Source of the DNA: Aliikangiella sp. G2MR2-5
GTDB lineage: Bacteria > Pseudomonadota > Gammaproteobacteria > Enterobacterales > Kangiellaceae
Assembly: GCF_015687155.1 (NCBI RefSeq)
Contig: NZ_JADPQF010000004.1
Span: 248,001-312,000 of the forward strand
Length of the DNA: 64,000 nt
Direction: 5' to 3'
Shown: piece after piece, positions 37,796 through 47,887 of the stretch
Layout: each line of letters starts with the position of its first letter
How positions within the stretch are numbered: position 1 is the stretch's first letter
The notes under the pieces: model-generated
Seen by the model: only the letters and a program-made list of their open reading frames with translations
Databases searched by the model: none
What the model was told of the DNA's origin: nothing
Translations under genes and position numbers: made by a program

Positions 37796-39619
37796 ATGAG
37801 ACTCATACAAAAAATCACATTTCTTTCGCTCTTAACTACTTTTTGTTATTCACTGAGCGCCAAAGTGTCTTATTTAATAAGCATTGAACAACCAGAGCAT
37901 CATCTTGCACAGGTTGAAATGAGAATTCCTGCTGGAATGAAGTCTGTCGTTGTCAAGATGCCGGCATGGCGTACTGGGAATTATAAAATACTCAATCAGG
38001 CGAATGGTGTCCGTGATTTCATCGCTAAGGGAAAAAACGGGCGAGAACTCGTTTGGAAGAGAATAGATAAGTCGAGTTGGCAGATCGAAAATCCTTCTGA
38101 AAGAGAATTGACGGTTAGTTACTTGCTCTATGCCAATGAACTGAGTTCAAGAACTCGTCATATCGATTATTCTCATGCATATCTCGATGCTACAGCAGTG
38201 TTTATGTATGTGCCCGAATTGATGGAACAAGTGCATCGTGTCGAGCTGAATGTTCCTGTCGGCTGGAAGAGCTTTTCCGGTATGGTTCAGGCTCAGCCAC
38301 ATGAGTTCCTGGCACAGGATTATCACCAGCTGGCAGATTCTCCAATTGAAACTGGAGTGAATGATGTCTACGAATTTAGCGAGGATGAGCGTGACTATCA
38401 AGTTGTTATCTGGGGAAAACCTGCAAAAAAAAGTCAAACGATAGTTGAAGACTTACAGAAAATGGTAAGCGCCTCGCAAACTATCTGGAAGGGTTATCCT
38501 TATCAAAAGTATGTGTTTATTATCCATGCTACAGCTGAAGCAACAGGTGCTACCGAGCATATAAACTCTACCGTAATTCAACGTCCTTCTGAGCTATTTG
38601 CTAAAAGGAAGGACTATTTAGACAGATTTCTAAGAACTGCAGCACATGAGCTGGTGCACACCTGGAACGTAAAAGCTTATCGACCCAAAGGACTGGTTCC
38701 TTACGAATACCAGCATGAAAACTACTCCGATTTGTTATGGCTAGCTGAAGGGACTACAAGTTACTTACAAGACCACATTTTGCTAAATTCAGATCTGCAG
38801 ACCATGGATGAATTTTTGGATAAGCTAGCTGAGCGAATCGATGAATTTCAACAAAAGCCAGGTAGAAATATCCAGTCGATCTCTGCTGCGAGTATGGAAA
38901 AATGGATAGCTCAAGGTGGTGATTTTGCTAACAATTTCAGCGTAAATATATACACGGAAGGCTTTATGGCTTCATGGCTACTCGATTTTGAAATGCTTGA
39001 AGATAGCAATATGAGTGCGGGAATTAAAGAGCTGCATGATTCTCTTTATCAAAAGCAAAATGACAAACGTGACGGAAGACAGTTTGTCGTAACTGACTTT
39101 GACACAGCAGAAGTGGTTGCGACTATTGAGAAGCTCACAAATAAGCTTTATAAAAACTGGTGGCGAGAAAATATAGAATCTCCAAAGGATATTGATTTCA
39201 ATAATCTTCTCAACAAAGTTGGACTTGAGTTTGCTCCTGTTAAAAACAGCGATAATAAAGTCTGGATGGGGTTTGAAAGCAAAGAACAAGGTAGTTTAAT
39301 TCAATTGACTTCGGTTGAGAGAGAAGGCCCAGCCTGGGAAGCCGGATTAACAAGTGGAGACATTCTGCTGGCAATTGATAAGCGACAGGTCGATTCAAAA
39401 AGTTTGGAAAAATGGCTGATACAATATAATGAAGGGGATGAAGTTGAACTGACTCTGTTTCGAGACCGGCAGCTAATCAAGAGACATTTAAAGCTTACTA
39501 AGAGATTGAGTAAAAAAAGAAAAATAAGGTTTTTAGAATCACCTAGTGAAACTCAGAAAGCTTTTTTCAAAGCATGGCTAGGTATGGAATTTCCTGTTAA
39601 TAGAGCAGAAGCGAATTAA
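37796..39619 (+). CDS. M61 family glycyl aminopeptidase-like metallopeptidase with PDZ domain
   Basis: About 607 residues. A signal peptide (MRLIQKITFLSLLTTFCYSLSA) is followed by the N-terminal beta domain, then the gluzincin core with His284-Glu-Leu-Val-His288 (AAHELVHTWNVKAYRP) and the downstream Glu in LWLAEGTTSYLQD, and a C-terminal PDZ domain (SGDILLAIDKRQV). The family removes N-terminal Gly/Ala from peptides. An ATG at 37742 is open and would add 18 residues before the signal; neither start has a clear ribosome site. Followed by a DUF4124 gene. Confidence 0.87.
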   Translation: MRLIQKITFLSLLTTFCYSLSAKVSYLISIEQPEHHLAQVEMRIPAGMKSVVVKMPAWRTGNYKILNQANGVRDFIAKGKNGRELVWKRIDKSSWQIENPSERELTVSYLLYANELSSRTRHIDYSHAYLDATAVFMYVPELMEQVHRVELNVPVGWKSFSGMVQAQPHEFLAQDYHQLADSPIETGVNDVYEFSEDERDYQVVIWGKPAKKSQTIVEDLQKMVSASQTIWKGYPYQKYVFIIHATAEATGATEHINSTVIQRPSELFAKRKDYLDRFLRTAAHELVHTWNVKAYRPKGLVPYEYQHENYSDLLWLAEGTTSYLQDHILLNSDLQTMDEFLDKLAERIDEFQQKPGRNIQSISAASMEKWIAQGGDFANNFSVNIYTEGFMASWLLDFEMLEDSNMSAGIKELHDSLYQKQNDKRDGRQFVVTDFDTAEVVATIEKLTNKLYKNWWRENIESPKDIDFNNLLNKVGLEFAPVKNSDNKVWMGFESKEQGSLIQLTSVEREGPAWEAGLTSGDILLAIDKRQVDSKSLEKWLIQYNEGDEVELTLFRDRQLIKRHLKLTKRLSKKRKIRFLESPSETQKAFFKAWLGMEFPVNRAEAN

Positions 39620-39672
39620 GGTTTATCGCAAATAGGGAAAAATAGAGTGGTTACGATGCGAGGCAATATCCA

Positions 39673-40158
39673 ATGATTAAGCGACTATTATTGATATTAG
39701 TATTGATGGCATTAATACTATTAGGACTTCAACTATTTGGTGGCAGAGACTTTACGCAGATTGGTTATGCTCTGGAGAAGTATCAAGCGAAAGAAAATTT
39801 TTCCGTTTTAATGGATGATATCGGTGATATTTTTATGGGTAGACAAGTCTCACAAGCTGAATTCTATACTGGAAAGCATGCTCAGCAAAAAGTTTATCAA
39901 TGGGTTGATGAAAACGGAGAAGTACACTATTCAGAGCGACCTCCTGAAGCAGGGCAATATATTACTCTGGAAATGAATGACTTGATTGTTCAAGTACAAA
40001 AAACTTTGACACGGGATGATATTAAAGAAGTCATTAATATTGAAGGTTTCGATAGTATGTCTTCAACAGAACAGCGATACGCGATTGAAAGAGCCGTCAG
40101 AAATTTATCTCCAGCGCAAGCAAGGGCATTGCAGGAAAAACTGGAGCAAAAGAAGTAG
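39673..40158 (+). CDS. DUF4124 domain membrane-anchored protein
   Basis: A 161-residue protein with one N-terminal membrane helix (4-22), then the DUF4124 motif VYQWVDENGEVHYSERPP at about 74-91, and a helical C-terminus. The domain is common in envelope proteins of gammaproteobacteria; function unknown. Lies 53 nt after the M61 peptidase gene. Confidence 0.82.
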   Translation: MIKRLLLILVLMALILLGLQLFGGRDFTQIGYALEKYQAKENFSVLMDDIGDIFMGRQVSQAEFYTGKHAQQKVYQWVDENGEVHYSERPPEAGQYITLEMNDLIVQVQKTLTRDDIKEVINIEGFDSMSSTEQRYAIERAVRNLSPAQARALQEKLEQKK

Positions 40159-40229
40159 ATAAAGCTCAATTAAAAATAAACTATTAGGTTGTTACAGCGA
40201 CATCAATAATTCATTGATATCGCATTGAA

Positions 40230-40265
40230 ATAAAAAAAAGGCGCTCGATTGAGCGCCTTTAATTT
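40230..40265. terminator. groEL terminator, probably bidirectional
   Basis: A 10-bp stem (AAAGGCGCTC with GAGCGCCTTT, loop GATT, 40237-40260) with a run of eight T on the minus strand beyond it, placed 25 nt after the groEL stop. The plus side also ends in a weaker T-rich stretch serving the DUF4124 gene. Confidence 0.88.
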
Positions 40266-40284
40266 TCTAGCGGAAGAGAATGAA

Positions 40285-41934
<1,650 letters not shown>

Positions 41935-41984
41935 CTAAATTCTTTAAATCTTGATAATTTTTAATGGAATCAGCAAGTTATTAC

Positions 41985-42272
41985 TTACTCGATAATTCCC
42001 ATGATGTCGTCTTCACGCATAATTAGTAGCTCTTCACCGTCTACTTTTACTTCGTTGCCAGCGTATTTACCGAACAATACTTTGTCGCCAACTTTAACGT
42101 CTAATGAACGTACATCACCATTGTCCAAATGTTTTCCATTGCCAACGGCCAATACTTCGCCACGGCTCGGCTTTTCTTTTGCGTTGTCTGGAATTACGAT
42201 GCCACCAGCAGTAGTGGTTTCATCTTCCATACGTCTGACTAGTACGCGGTCATGTAAAGGACGAATGCTCAT
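41985..42272 (-). CDS. groES: Co-chaperonin GroES
   Basis: The 95-residue lid of Gro[16 protein letters not shown], the mobile loop [20 protein letters not shown] and [14 protein letters not shown] are standard. AGGAG lies upstream of the ATG. First gene of groESL, about 100 nt after its promoter. Confidence 0.99.
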   Translation of the reverse strand: MSIRPLHDRVLVRRMEDETTTAGGIVIPDNAKEKPSRGEVLAVGNGKHLDNGDVRSLDVKVGDKVLFGKYAGNEVKVDGEELLIMREDDIMGIIE

Positions 42273-42373
42273 TTAGTATCTCCTAATCAAATTGTCTTTA
42301 ATTTGAGTGGTTTAGAATAAAATTTCTTTGGATGAATCCAAAAAATACAGGTTAAAAATTAAACTCCGCGATA

Positions 42374-42401
42374 ATATGGGGGCAAATTTTTAGCACTCAA
42401 C
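42374..42401 (-). promoter_or_regulatory. Sigma-32-type promoter of groESL
   Basis: On the minus strand GTTGAGT (42401-42395) and CCCCATAT (42381-42374) are 13 nt apart. The -10 element is a full match to the heat-shock pattern CCCCATNT and the -35 is close to CTTGAAA. The -35 lies inside the CIRCE operator. A housekeeping reading (TTGAGT-N17-ATATTA) is possible from the same bases. Confidence 0.75.
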
Positions 42402-42416
42402 CCCCTTGAGTGCTAA
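42390..42416 (-). promoter_or_regulatory. CIRCE operator of groESL
   Basis: TTAGCACTC, spacer of nine nt (42399-42407), GAGTGCTAA: a perfect HrcA operator. It overlaps the -35 region of the groESL promoter, so HrcA would block polymerase. The rest of the 373-nt gap to the SNF2 gene shows no gene. Confidence 0.95.
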
Positions 42417-42645
42417 TTTTTTTTAAAAAATCGAAAAATAATGAAAAAAATCATATAAATCAATTGGTTATTTGGTATTTGAAGGAGTTGCTGTACGCCA
42501 GTCTTTGGCATGTGTAATAAAAAAGGCAGCTAAGCCTTTAATACAGAGATAGCTACAGAATTTATAAGCTGTCTATTCCTACTGCACTCTTTCCTTGATA
42601 TAGTTTCTCGTTTGTATTTAAAACTAAACGATTACGGAATTCGAC

Positions 42646-45600
42646 TTGCTAACCAAGCCGCTTGCCTACAAAGGCCCAAACGATCACCTGTCTCAGCTAT
42701 TTTCCCTCGATCTTCTCTTCGCCGGAATAAAGCTATTATTTGATGATATGTTGATGGACTGGCGCTGCATCAAAGCTGAAGATAAAGTGCAAGGAGTCTT
42801 TCTTTATGAAGAAAAGCTGGTCAAGGCTCAGCTTTCCTGGCCTCTTGCAAAAGGACACGCGGAAAACTTTTGTAACTGCAATACATTTGAGAAGTCCTCT
42901 GTTTTGGAGGCTAATATTCAAGACTGTGTCCATTTGGCTGCTTTAGCGATAGAAAGTAAAGTTCAGATTGACAGGCTGCCGTTTTCATTAAAGCAGCAGG
43001 AAAGTTATATTAATGAGAGGGACTACTTCAACCGATGGCGAAGCAACCAGCACTATGATCCTTTCCCCAATATGGCCAGGCATAGAGTCGTGTATGTCTT
43101 AAAAAAAGAAAACGAAAACACCACATTGTCGGTTCACAAAGCCTATTTAACTCAGCAGCATGAATATCAAATCAAAAGCCCGTTAGATTTAAGTCTTAAT
43201 GTCTCCGATAAACTTCCGAAGTTTGTTAGTTTGACAGACCAGGAAATTTTGTTAGAACTTAAAAAAGTCTGGCAACAAAAAACTGACATATTGCTGTCTG
43301 AAAATAATCTTCTGCTTGATGATCGGGTTAAACATTCGATACTTCCGAAAATCGCAAAAACGGGCCGTCTTTTCTGGAAAGCTTGCCACAGAAAGCCGCT
43401 TGATAGTCGGCTATGTGTATCAGCTTCTGATAACTGGGTAAATATCGGTACAAAGCTTTGGATCAGCCCATCCGAAAGCTATTTATATGTTGAACAGGCT
43501 TATACAAGAAAACAGCTAGAACTATTGAAAAGACTTAGTGTGTCTTCTGGTTCGAAAGATTTGGTTATCCCTAAGATTGAGGTTACAAGCCATCAGTTTT
43601 TTCCTGCATGGCGCAAAGGTGCCATTTTTGACTTTGATATTGCCAGAGTAAAATTTGCTGTTGGTGAAGACGATTTTTCTCTGGAAGAAATTGAGCATTT
43701 GCTTGGTACAAGAGATGATCATGCGAGTGAAAATCTGTACAGCGATGTAGCCGCCTATCTTTACCAGCTGTACTATCTTGAATCGGTTCAAGCCTGTTTT
43801 GAACCTCCGGTTGTCGCTGAATTAAGTGTAGCTGACCGTTATCTCAAGGGAGACTTTAGCCACTGGTTACCACTTCTAAGAGGTTTGAAACAGGAAGGTT
43901 GGGAGATTACTTTTGCCGCTGGATTCCGCTTCAATCAAAAGAAGGCTGATGATTGGTATGCAAAAGTTGCGATGGAGCAGCCGAATATTTCAGGTGAGAG
44001 TAAAAGTCAGGATTGGTTTGAGTTTGAAGTTGGTGTAAAGATCGATGGGACACCCATTAATATTTTACCGATGATCGTAGAAATGTTACACAGCGGTCAA
44101 TTAGACCTGTCTGGTTCAGAGGAATCGGTATTGCTCAAATTACCAAATGACTCTATCGTTTCTATTGCTAGGGAAAGAATTGAATCCATAGTCTCGACAT
44201 TACTCGAACTAAGAGAAGTCCGCACATTAAAAAAAGAGAAGCTTCGCTTGTCGACTTCCAAGCTCAACTTGATACAACAGATAGAATCTCTTATTGGAGC
44301 AAGAACCAATTGGAGTGATGCCCAACACTTACAGGACAAGGCAAAGGCATTAAGTCATTCAGAAGGGCTCACTAAGCCAAAAATTCCTCAGAGCGTTCGC
44401 GCGCAACTTAGAGAGTATCAAAAATATGGCGTATCCTGGTTACAGTTCCTGACTAAAAACAATATCGGCGGAGTTCTCGCAGATGATATGGGGTTAGGAA
44501 AAACTCTTCAAACCCTGGTTCATGTTCAAATTGAAAAAGCTTCAGGAAGAATGACAACGCCAGCTATGGTTGTAGCACCCACCAGTCTTATCGGAAACTG
44601 GATCACTGAAGCTGCCAAATTTACTCCGGAATTAAATTGTATGCGTTGGTCAGGAAGTCAGCGCCACCAAAACCTGGAACGGTTAAAAGATAGTGATCTG
44701 ATAGTGACCAGTTATGGCATCCTACTCAGGGATGCAGCGTTATTGAATCAGTTATCATTATATATGTTGATATTGGATGAAGCGCAGGCGATAAAAAACT
44801 CTAGCTCAAAAATTAGTAAAATCGCATTTTCCATGAGCTCAAAACATCGGTTGTGTATAACTGGTACTCCAATGGAAAATCATCTTGGAGAGCTTTGGTC
44901 GTTGTTTCATTTTCTTATGCCTGGGCTGCTTGGAGAAAAAGCAATATTTAAGCGTCTTTTCCAAAATCCTGTAGAAAAAGAGAATGATCGACAAGTACAG
45001 AAGCAACTTTCACTCCGCGTTAGTCCATTTATGTTACGTCGAACCAAGGATAAAGTAGCAGCTGATCTTCCCTCTAAAACCGAGATAGCTGAATTTATAG
45101 AACTTACAGAGTCGCAAGCAGACCTGTATGAGTCCGTTCGGATTAGTATGCTTGAAGAAGTTCAGAAGGCTATTAACGAGCATGCAGGTAAAGGGAATCA
45201 ACTCGTTATTGGCAATGCACTGCTGAGGTTAAGGCAAATTTGCTGCCATCCAAAATTGGTTAAGTTTGCGAAAGATAAAGAATATGAATCGTCAAAATTA
45301 ACATGGCTGCGAACTGTACTGCCTGAACTTGTTGATACAGGCAGTCGAGTTCTTATTTTTTCTTCGTTTACGTCTATGCTTGATATTATTGAAAAAGAAT
45401 TAACAGAAATGGATTTGGCTTTTCTAAAATTAACCGGAAAATCTAAGGAAAGAAGTCGTTTGATTGAGCAATTTCAGAGCGGCACCATACCGGTATTTCT
45501 TATCAGTTTAAAAGCAGGTGGTGCCGGATTAAATTTAACTGCCGCAGATACGGTAATTCATTTTGATCCCTGGTGGAATCCTGCTGCAGAATCTCAGGCT

Positions 45601-45804
45601 AGCGATCGCGCTCACCGCATTGGCCAAACCAAGCCGGTATTTGTTTATCGCTTAATTGCCAAAGGTACTGTTGAAGAAAAAATCCACCAGTTGCAGCAGC
45701 ACAAAACAGAGTTGGCCAGGGAGCTTTATCAAACAAATGATTTGATTCAATCCATCGATAAAGCAGATTGGGAAACGCTATTATCACCGTTAGTTATTGA
45801 TTAA
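42646..45804 (+). CDS. SNF2-family DEAD/DEAH-box helicase
   Basis: A 1052-residue Swi2/Snf2 ATPase. The N-terminal 590 residues are of the poorly characterised bacterial SNF2 type. The motor has Walker A in ADDMGLGKTLQT (about 611-622), DEAQ near 710 (LILDEAQAIKN), TGTPMEN, and the C-terminal lobe with GGAGLNLTAADTVIHFDPWWNPAAE and DRAHRIGQ. Such proteins move along double-stranded nucleic acid. The frame has no ATG before residue 35, so the TTG at 42646 with GGA upstream is taken as start. Distinct from RapA by its N-terminus. No nuclease or methylase lies next to it, so a defence role is not supported. Confidence 0.9.
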   Translation: MLTKPLAYKGPNDHLSQLFSLDLLFAGIKLLFDDMLMDWRCIKAEDKVQGVFLYEEKLVKAQLSWPLAKGHAENFCNCNTFEKSSVLEANIQDCVHLAALAIESKVQIDRLPFSLKQQESYINERDYFNRWRSNQHYDPFPNMARHRVVYVLKKENENTTLSVHKAYLTQQHEYQIKSPLDLSLNVSDKLPKFVSLTDQEILLELKKVWQQKTDILLSENNLLLDDRVKHSILPKIAKTGRLFWKACHRKPLDSRLCVSASDNWVNIGTKLWISPSESYLYVEQAYTRKQLELLKRLSVSSGSKDLVIPKIEVTSHQFFPAWRKGAIFDFDIARVKFAVGEDDFSLEEIEHLLGTRDDHASENLYSDVAAYLYQLYYLESVQACFEPPVVAELSVADRYLKGDFSHWLPLLRGLKQEGWEITFAAGFRFNQKKADDWYAKVAMEQPNISGESKSQDWFEFEVGVKIDGTPINILPMIVEMLHSGQLDLSGSEESVLLKLPNDSIVSIARERIESIVSTLLELREVRTLKKEKLRLSTSKLNLIQQIESLIGARTNWSDAQHLQDKAKALSHSEGLTKPKIPQSVRAQLREYQKYGVSWLQFLTKNNIGGVLADDMGLGKTLQTLVHVQIEKASGRMTTPAMVVAPTSLIGNWITEAAKFTPELNCMRWSGSQRHQNLERLKDSDLIVTSYGILLRDAALLNQLSLYMLILDEAQAIKNSSSKISKIAFSMSSKHRLCITGTPMENHLGELWSLFHFLMPGLLGEKAIFKRLFQNPVEKENDRQVQKQLSLRVSPFMLRRTKDKVAADLPSKTEIAEFIELTESQADLYESVRISMLEEVQKAINEHAGKGNQLVIGNALLRLRQICCHPKLVKFAKDKEYESSKLTWLRTVLPELVDTGSRVLIFSSFTSMLDIIEKELTEMDLAFLKLTGKSKERSRLIEQFQSGTIPVFLISLKAGGAGLNLTAADTVIHFDPWWNPAAESQASDRAHRIGQTKPVFVYRLIAKGTVEEKIHQLQQHKTELARELYQTNDLIQSIDKADWETLLSPLVID

Positions 45805-46039
45805 TTTTTTAGACAAAATTAATTCTTGTGTTAAAAAAAATATGACTTTTATCATAACCAATAGAGAAAATATTATCTGGCCACGAGATAATGGCGGCTG
45901 TTAAAGCAAGCAGCCCCGGTAAATGTGAATTAAGTCTCGTTTCGATGGAGAAATTATCTCTACTTACTTTAAATCAATGGACTATGATTCAGACACTGAA
46001 TTGCAAGTGGAATAATCAACGTTTATTGAAAGGTGTAGT

Positions 46040-46225
46040 ATGTCTATTTCTAATCATCAGTGGCAATATTTTTACAAAGGTAAGATGAAAGTAAAAGCGT
46101 GCATTAATTGTGGAAACATTAATTTTGCTGCCGCTCAAAATACAGACTGTGAAAAGAAAGATTTGTCAGAGAGCTTATTGGTTAAAGCCGGGTATCAAAC
46201 GGAACCTCTTTCGAAAGCGTCTTAA
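46040..46225 (+). CDS. Possible small Cys-containing protein
   Basis: A 61-codon frame with a weak GGTG sequence before its ATG, encoding a Lys-rich peptide with CINCGN and a later Cys. This could be half of a zinc site, but the evidence is thin and no homologue is recognised. It is the only candidate in the 456-nt gap between the helicase and the antiporter gene; the rest (45805-46039) shows A/T-rich sequence and no clear gene. Confidence 0.3.
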   Translation: MSISNHQWQYFYKGKMKVKACINCGNINFAAAQNTDCEKKDLSESLLVKAGYQTEPLSKAS

Positions 46226-46260
46226 GTCTATCAAAAGTAGGGCGTTTGTAATCCCGACCG

Positions 46261-47844
46261 CTAGTCGACATAGTCTGCAGATGATTCGACTAGTTCCAGG
46301 CTTTCTTCAGCAAATCCGGTACCGGCTTCTGTGAAGAAGTTAAATACCTTGTCGATACCTGCGTGTAGCAAATAGCGCTTTTCGTCTTCATAACGAGCAA
46401 TAGCGGCGATTTTACCATGGTAATTAGCTGCTCTTAAGCGTTCGGTAATATTATGACTATCACGGATTGATGGTAGTGCGAGAAGCACAAGCTTTACCTG
46501 GTCAAGTTTCAGATTGTCCCAGAGATCGGGATCTTCCGCATCTCCAGGAAATACTCGGGTTCCGTCTCGCTTTTGCTTTTTAACTCTATCACGATTAGCA
46601 TCGACCCCCCAGACTCTTTCTCCAGCAAGCAGATTTAACGCTTTGTAGGCGCCCCGCCCTACTCGGCCCATTCCTACCACGAGTATCTCCGCGCTATCGG
46701 GCAATATATAAATATCCTCTCTCAATCTCAGCTTTGTTTCATAACGTTTGATTTTATGCTTGAATCGAGCATAAATTTTATGCGCGAGTCGGTAAGTAAT
46801 ACTGGTAAAAATAAAAGATATAGAAACTGCCAGCGCCAGAATGACAAGCCAGTTTTTGCCAATTAACCCCATCTCACTGCTGAGTGATAAAACGATTAAT
46901 CCAAATTCACTAAAGTTTGACATCAAAAGAGCTGTTAAAAAGGCGGTTCTCCCTCTTAACCGAATCGCGCAACAAATAAAAAAGAACAGGGCAAATTTAA
47001 GTGATAATAGCGTCGCCAAAATTAGCGCCGACAGAAGCATTGACCAATCCGGCAAAGCGGTAAAGCCAATAGAAACAAAAAAGCCAATCAGAAAAATATC
47101 TTTAAAACTGAGTAAAGCTTTTGCCAGCTCTGCTGATTTTAAAGAGCCGCTGAGTAGTAGGCCTGCGATAAGCGCTCCCAGATCGCCTTTAATACCGACA
47201 AATTCAAATATTTGATATGAGCCTAGGGCCAGAAATATACCTGCCAAAGGTAGTAGTTCACTGTGTCCGGCTTTTTCTACTAGCTTAATGAAGAATGGCC
47301 GTAACCACCATGCTGGAATCAGACACAGGGCCCAAAGAGAAGGAACCTGTTTGGTTGCTATGACCAGATAAATGACCGCAGCAATATCTTGTAAAACCAG
47401 GATACCGATGGCAACTCTTCCATGCCTGGTTGTGAGTTCTCCGCTATCTTGCAACAGTTTAACGACACAGACTGTACTACTGAAGCTAAGAGCAAATGCT
47501 AGAATAGCTGCACTCGAGTCATCAAGATTAAGATAAGATGAAAAACCGAAGGCGGAGAGAATCAAGAGCAAAGCGAAAGCAACAGCAGACCAGAGAAGCA
47601 TATGGCCTATGCCAGTACCCCAAACTTCTCTTTTCAATAAATCATTGGTATTTAACTTAAGACCAATTGTAAATAGCATTAAAGTGATGCCCATATCCGC
47701 GATGAGGTCGATACTGGCATCTGGTTGATATCCAAGAACATGTAGAATAAAGCCCGCAAACAGATAGCCTATCAGCGGAGGTAGCTTTGCCAGCCAGAAT
47801 AGCATGCCGCAGGCAAAGGCGAAAAAAATCCAGATGAAATCCAT
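46261..47844 (-). CDS. CPA2 family cation:proton antiporter with TrkA-N domain
   Basis: A 527-residue inner-membrane transporter. About 12 helices (1-355) of the Kef type, with GYLFAGFILH, SSTVCVVKLLQDSGELTTRHGR and VLQDIAAVIY, then a cytoplasmic RCK/TrkA-N domain starting VVGMGRVGRGAYKAL with the Rossmann loop and VWGVDANRDRV. It probably moves K+ or Na+ against protons under nucleotide control. Closest in layout to YbaL/KefB-like proteins; glutathione gating residues were not verified. Confidence 0.88.
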   Translation of the reverse strand: MDFIWIFFAFACGMLFWLAKLPPLIGYLFAGFILHVLGYQPDASIDLIADMGITLMLFTIGLKLNTNDLLKREVWGTGIGHMLLWSAVAFALLLILSAFGFSSYLNLDDSSAAILAFALSFSSTVCVVKLLQDSGELTTRHGRVAIGILVLQDIAAVIYLVIATKQVPSLWALCLIPAWWLRPFFIKLVEKAGHSELLPLAGIFLALGSYQIFEFVGIKGDLGALIAGLLLSGSLKSAELAKALLSFKDIFLIGFFVSIGFTALPDWSMLLSALILATLLSLKFALFFFICCAIRLRGRTAFLTALLMSNFSEFGLIVLSLSSEMGLIGKNWLVILALAVSISFIFTSITYRLAHKIYARFKHKIKRYETKLRLREDIYILPDSAEILVVGMGRVGRGAYKALNLLAGERVWGVDANRDRVKKQKRDGTRVFPGDAEDPDLWDNLKLDQVKLVLLALPSIRDSHNITERLRAANYHGKIAAIARYEDEKRYLLHAGIDKVFNFFTEAGTGFAEESLELVESSADYVD

Positions 47845-47887
47845 AATTAATTCTTATTAATGTTGTATCGCTACGCTTAGTGTTATG

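Noticed and set aside
42646-45804. SNF2 helicase as part of a phage-defence island
   Set aside because: No nuclease, methylase, phospholipase or integrase is beside it, and it is flanked by housekeeping genes; a general chromosomal helicase is more likely.
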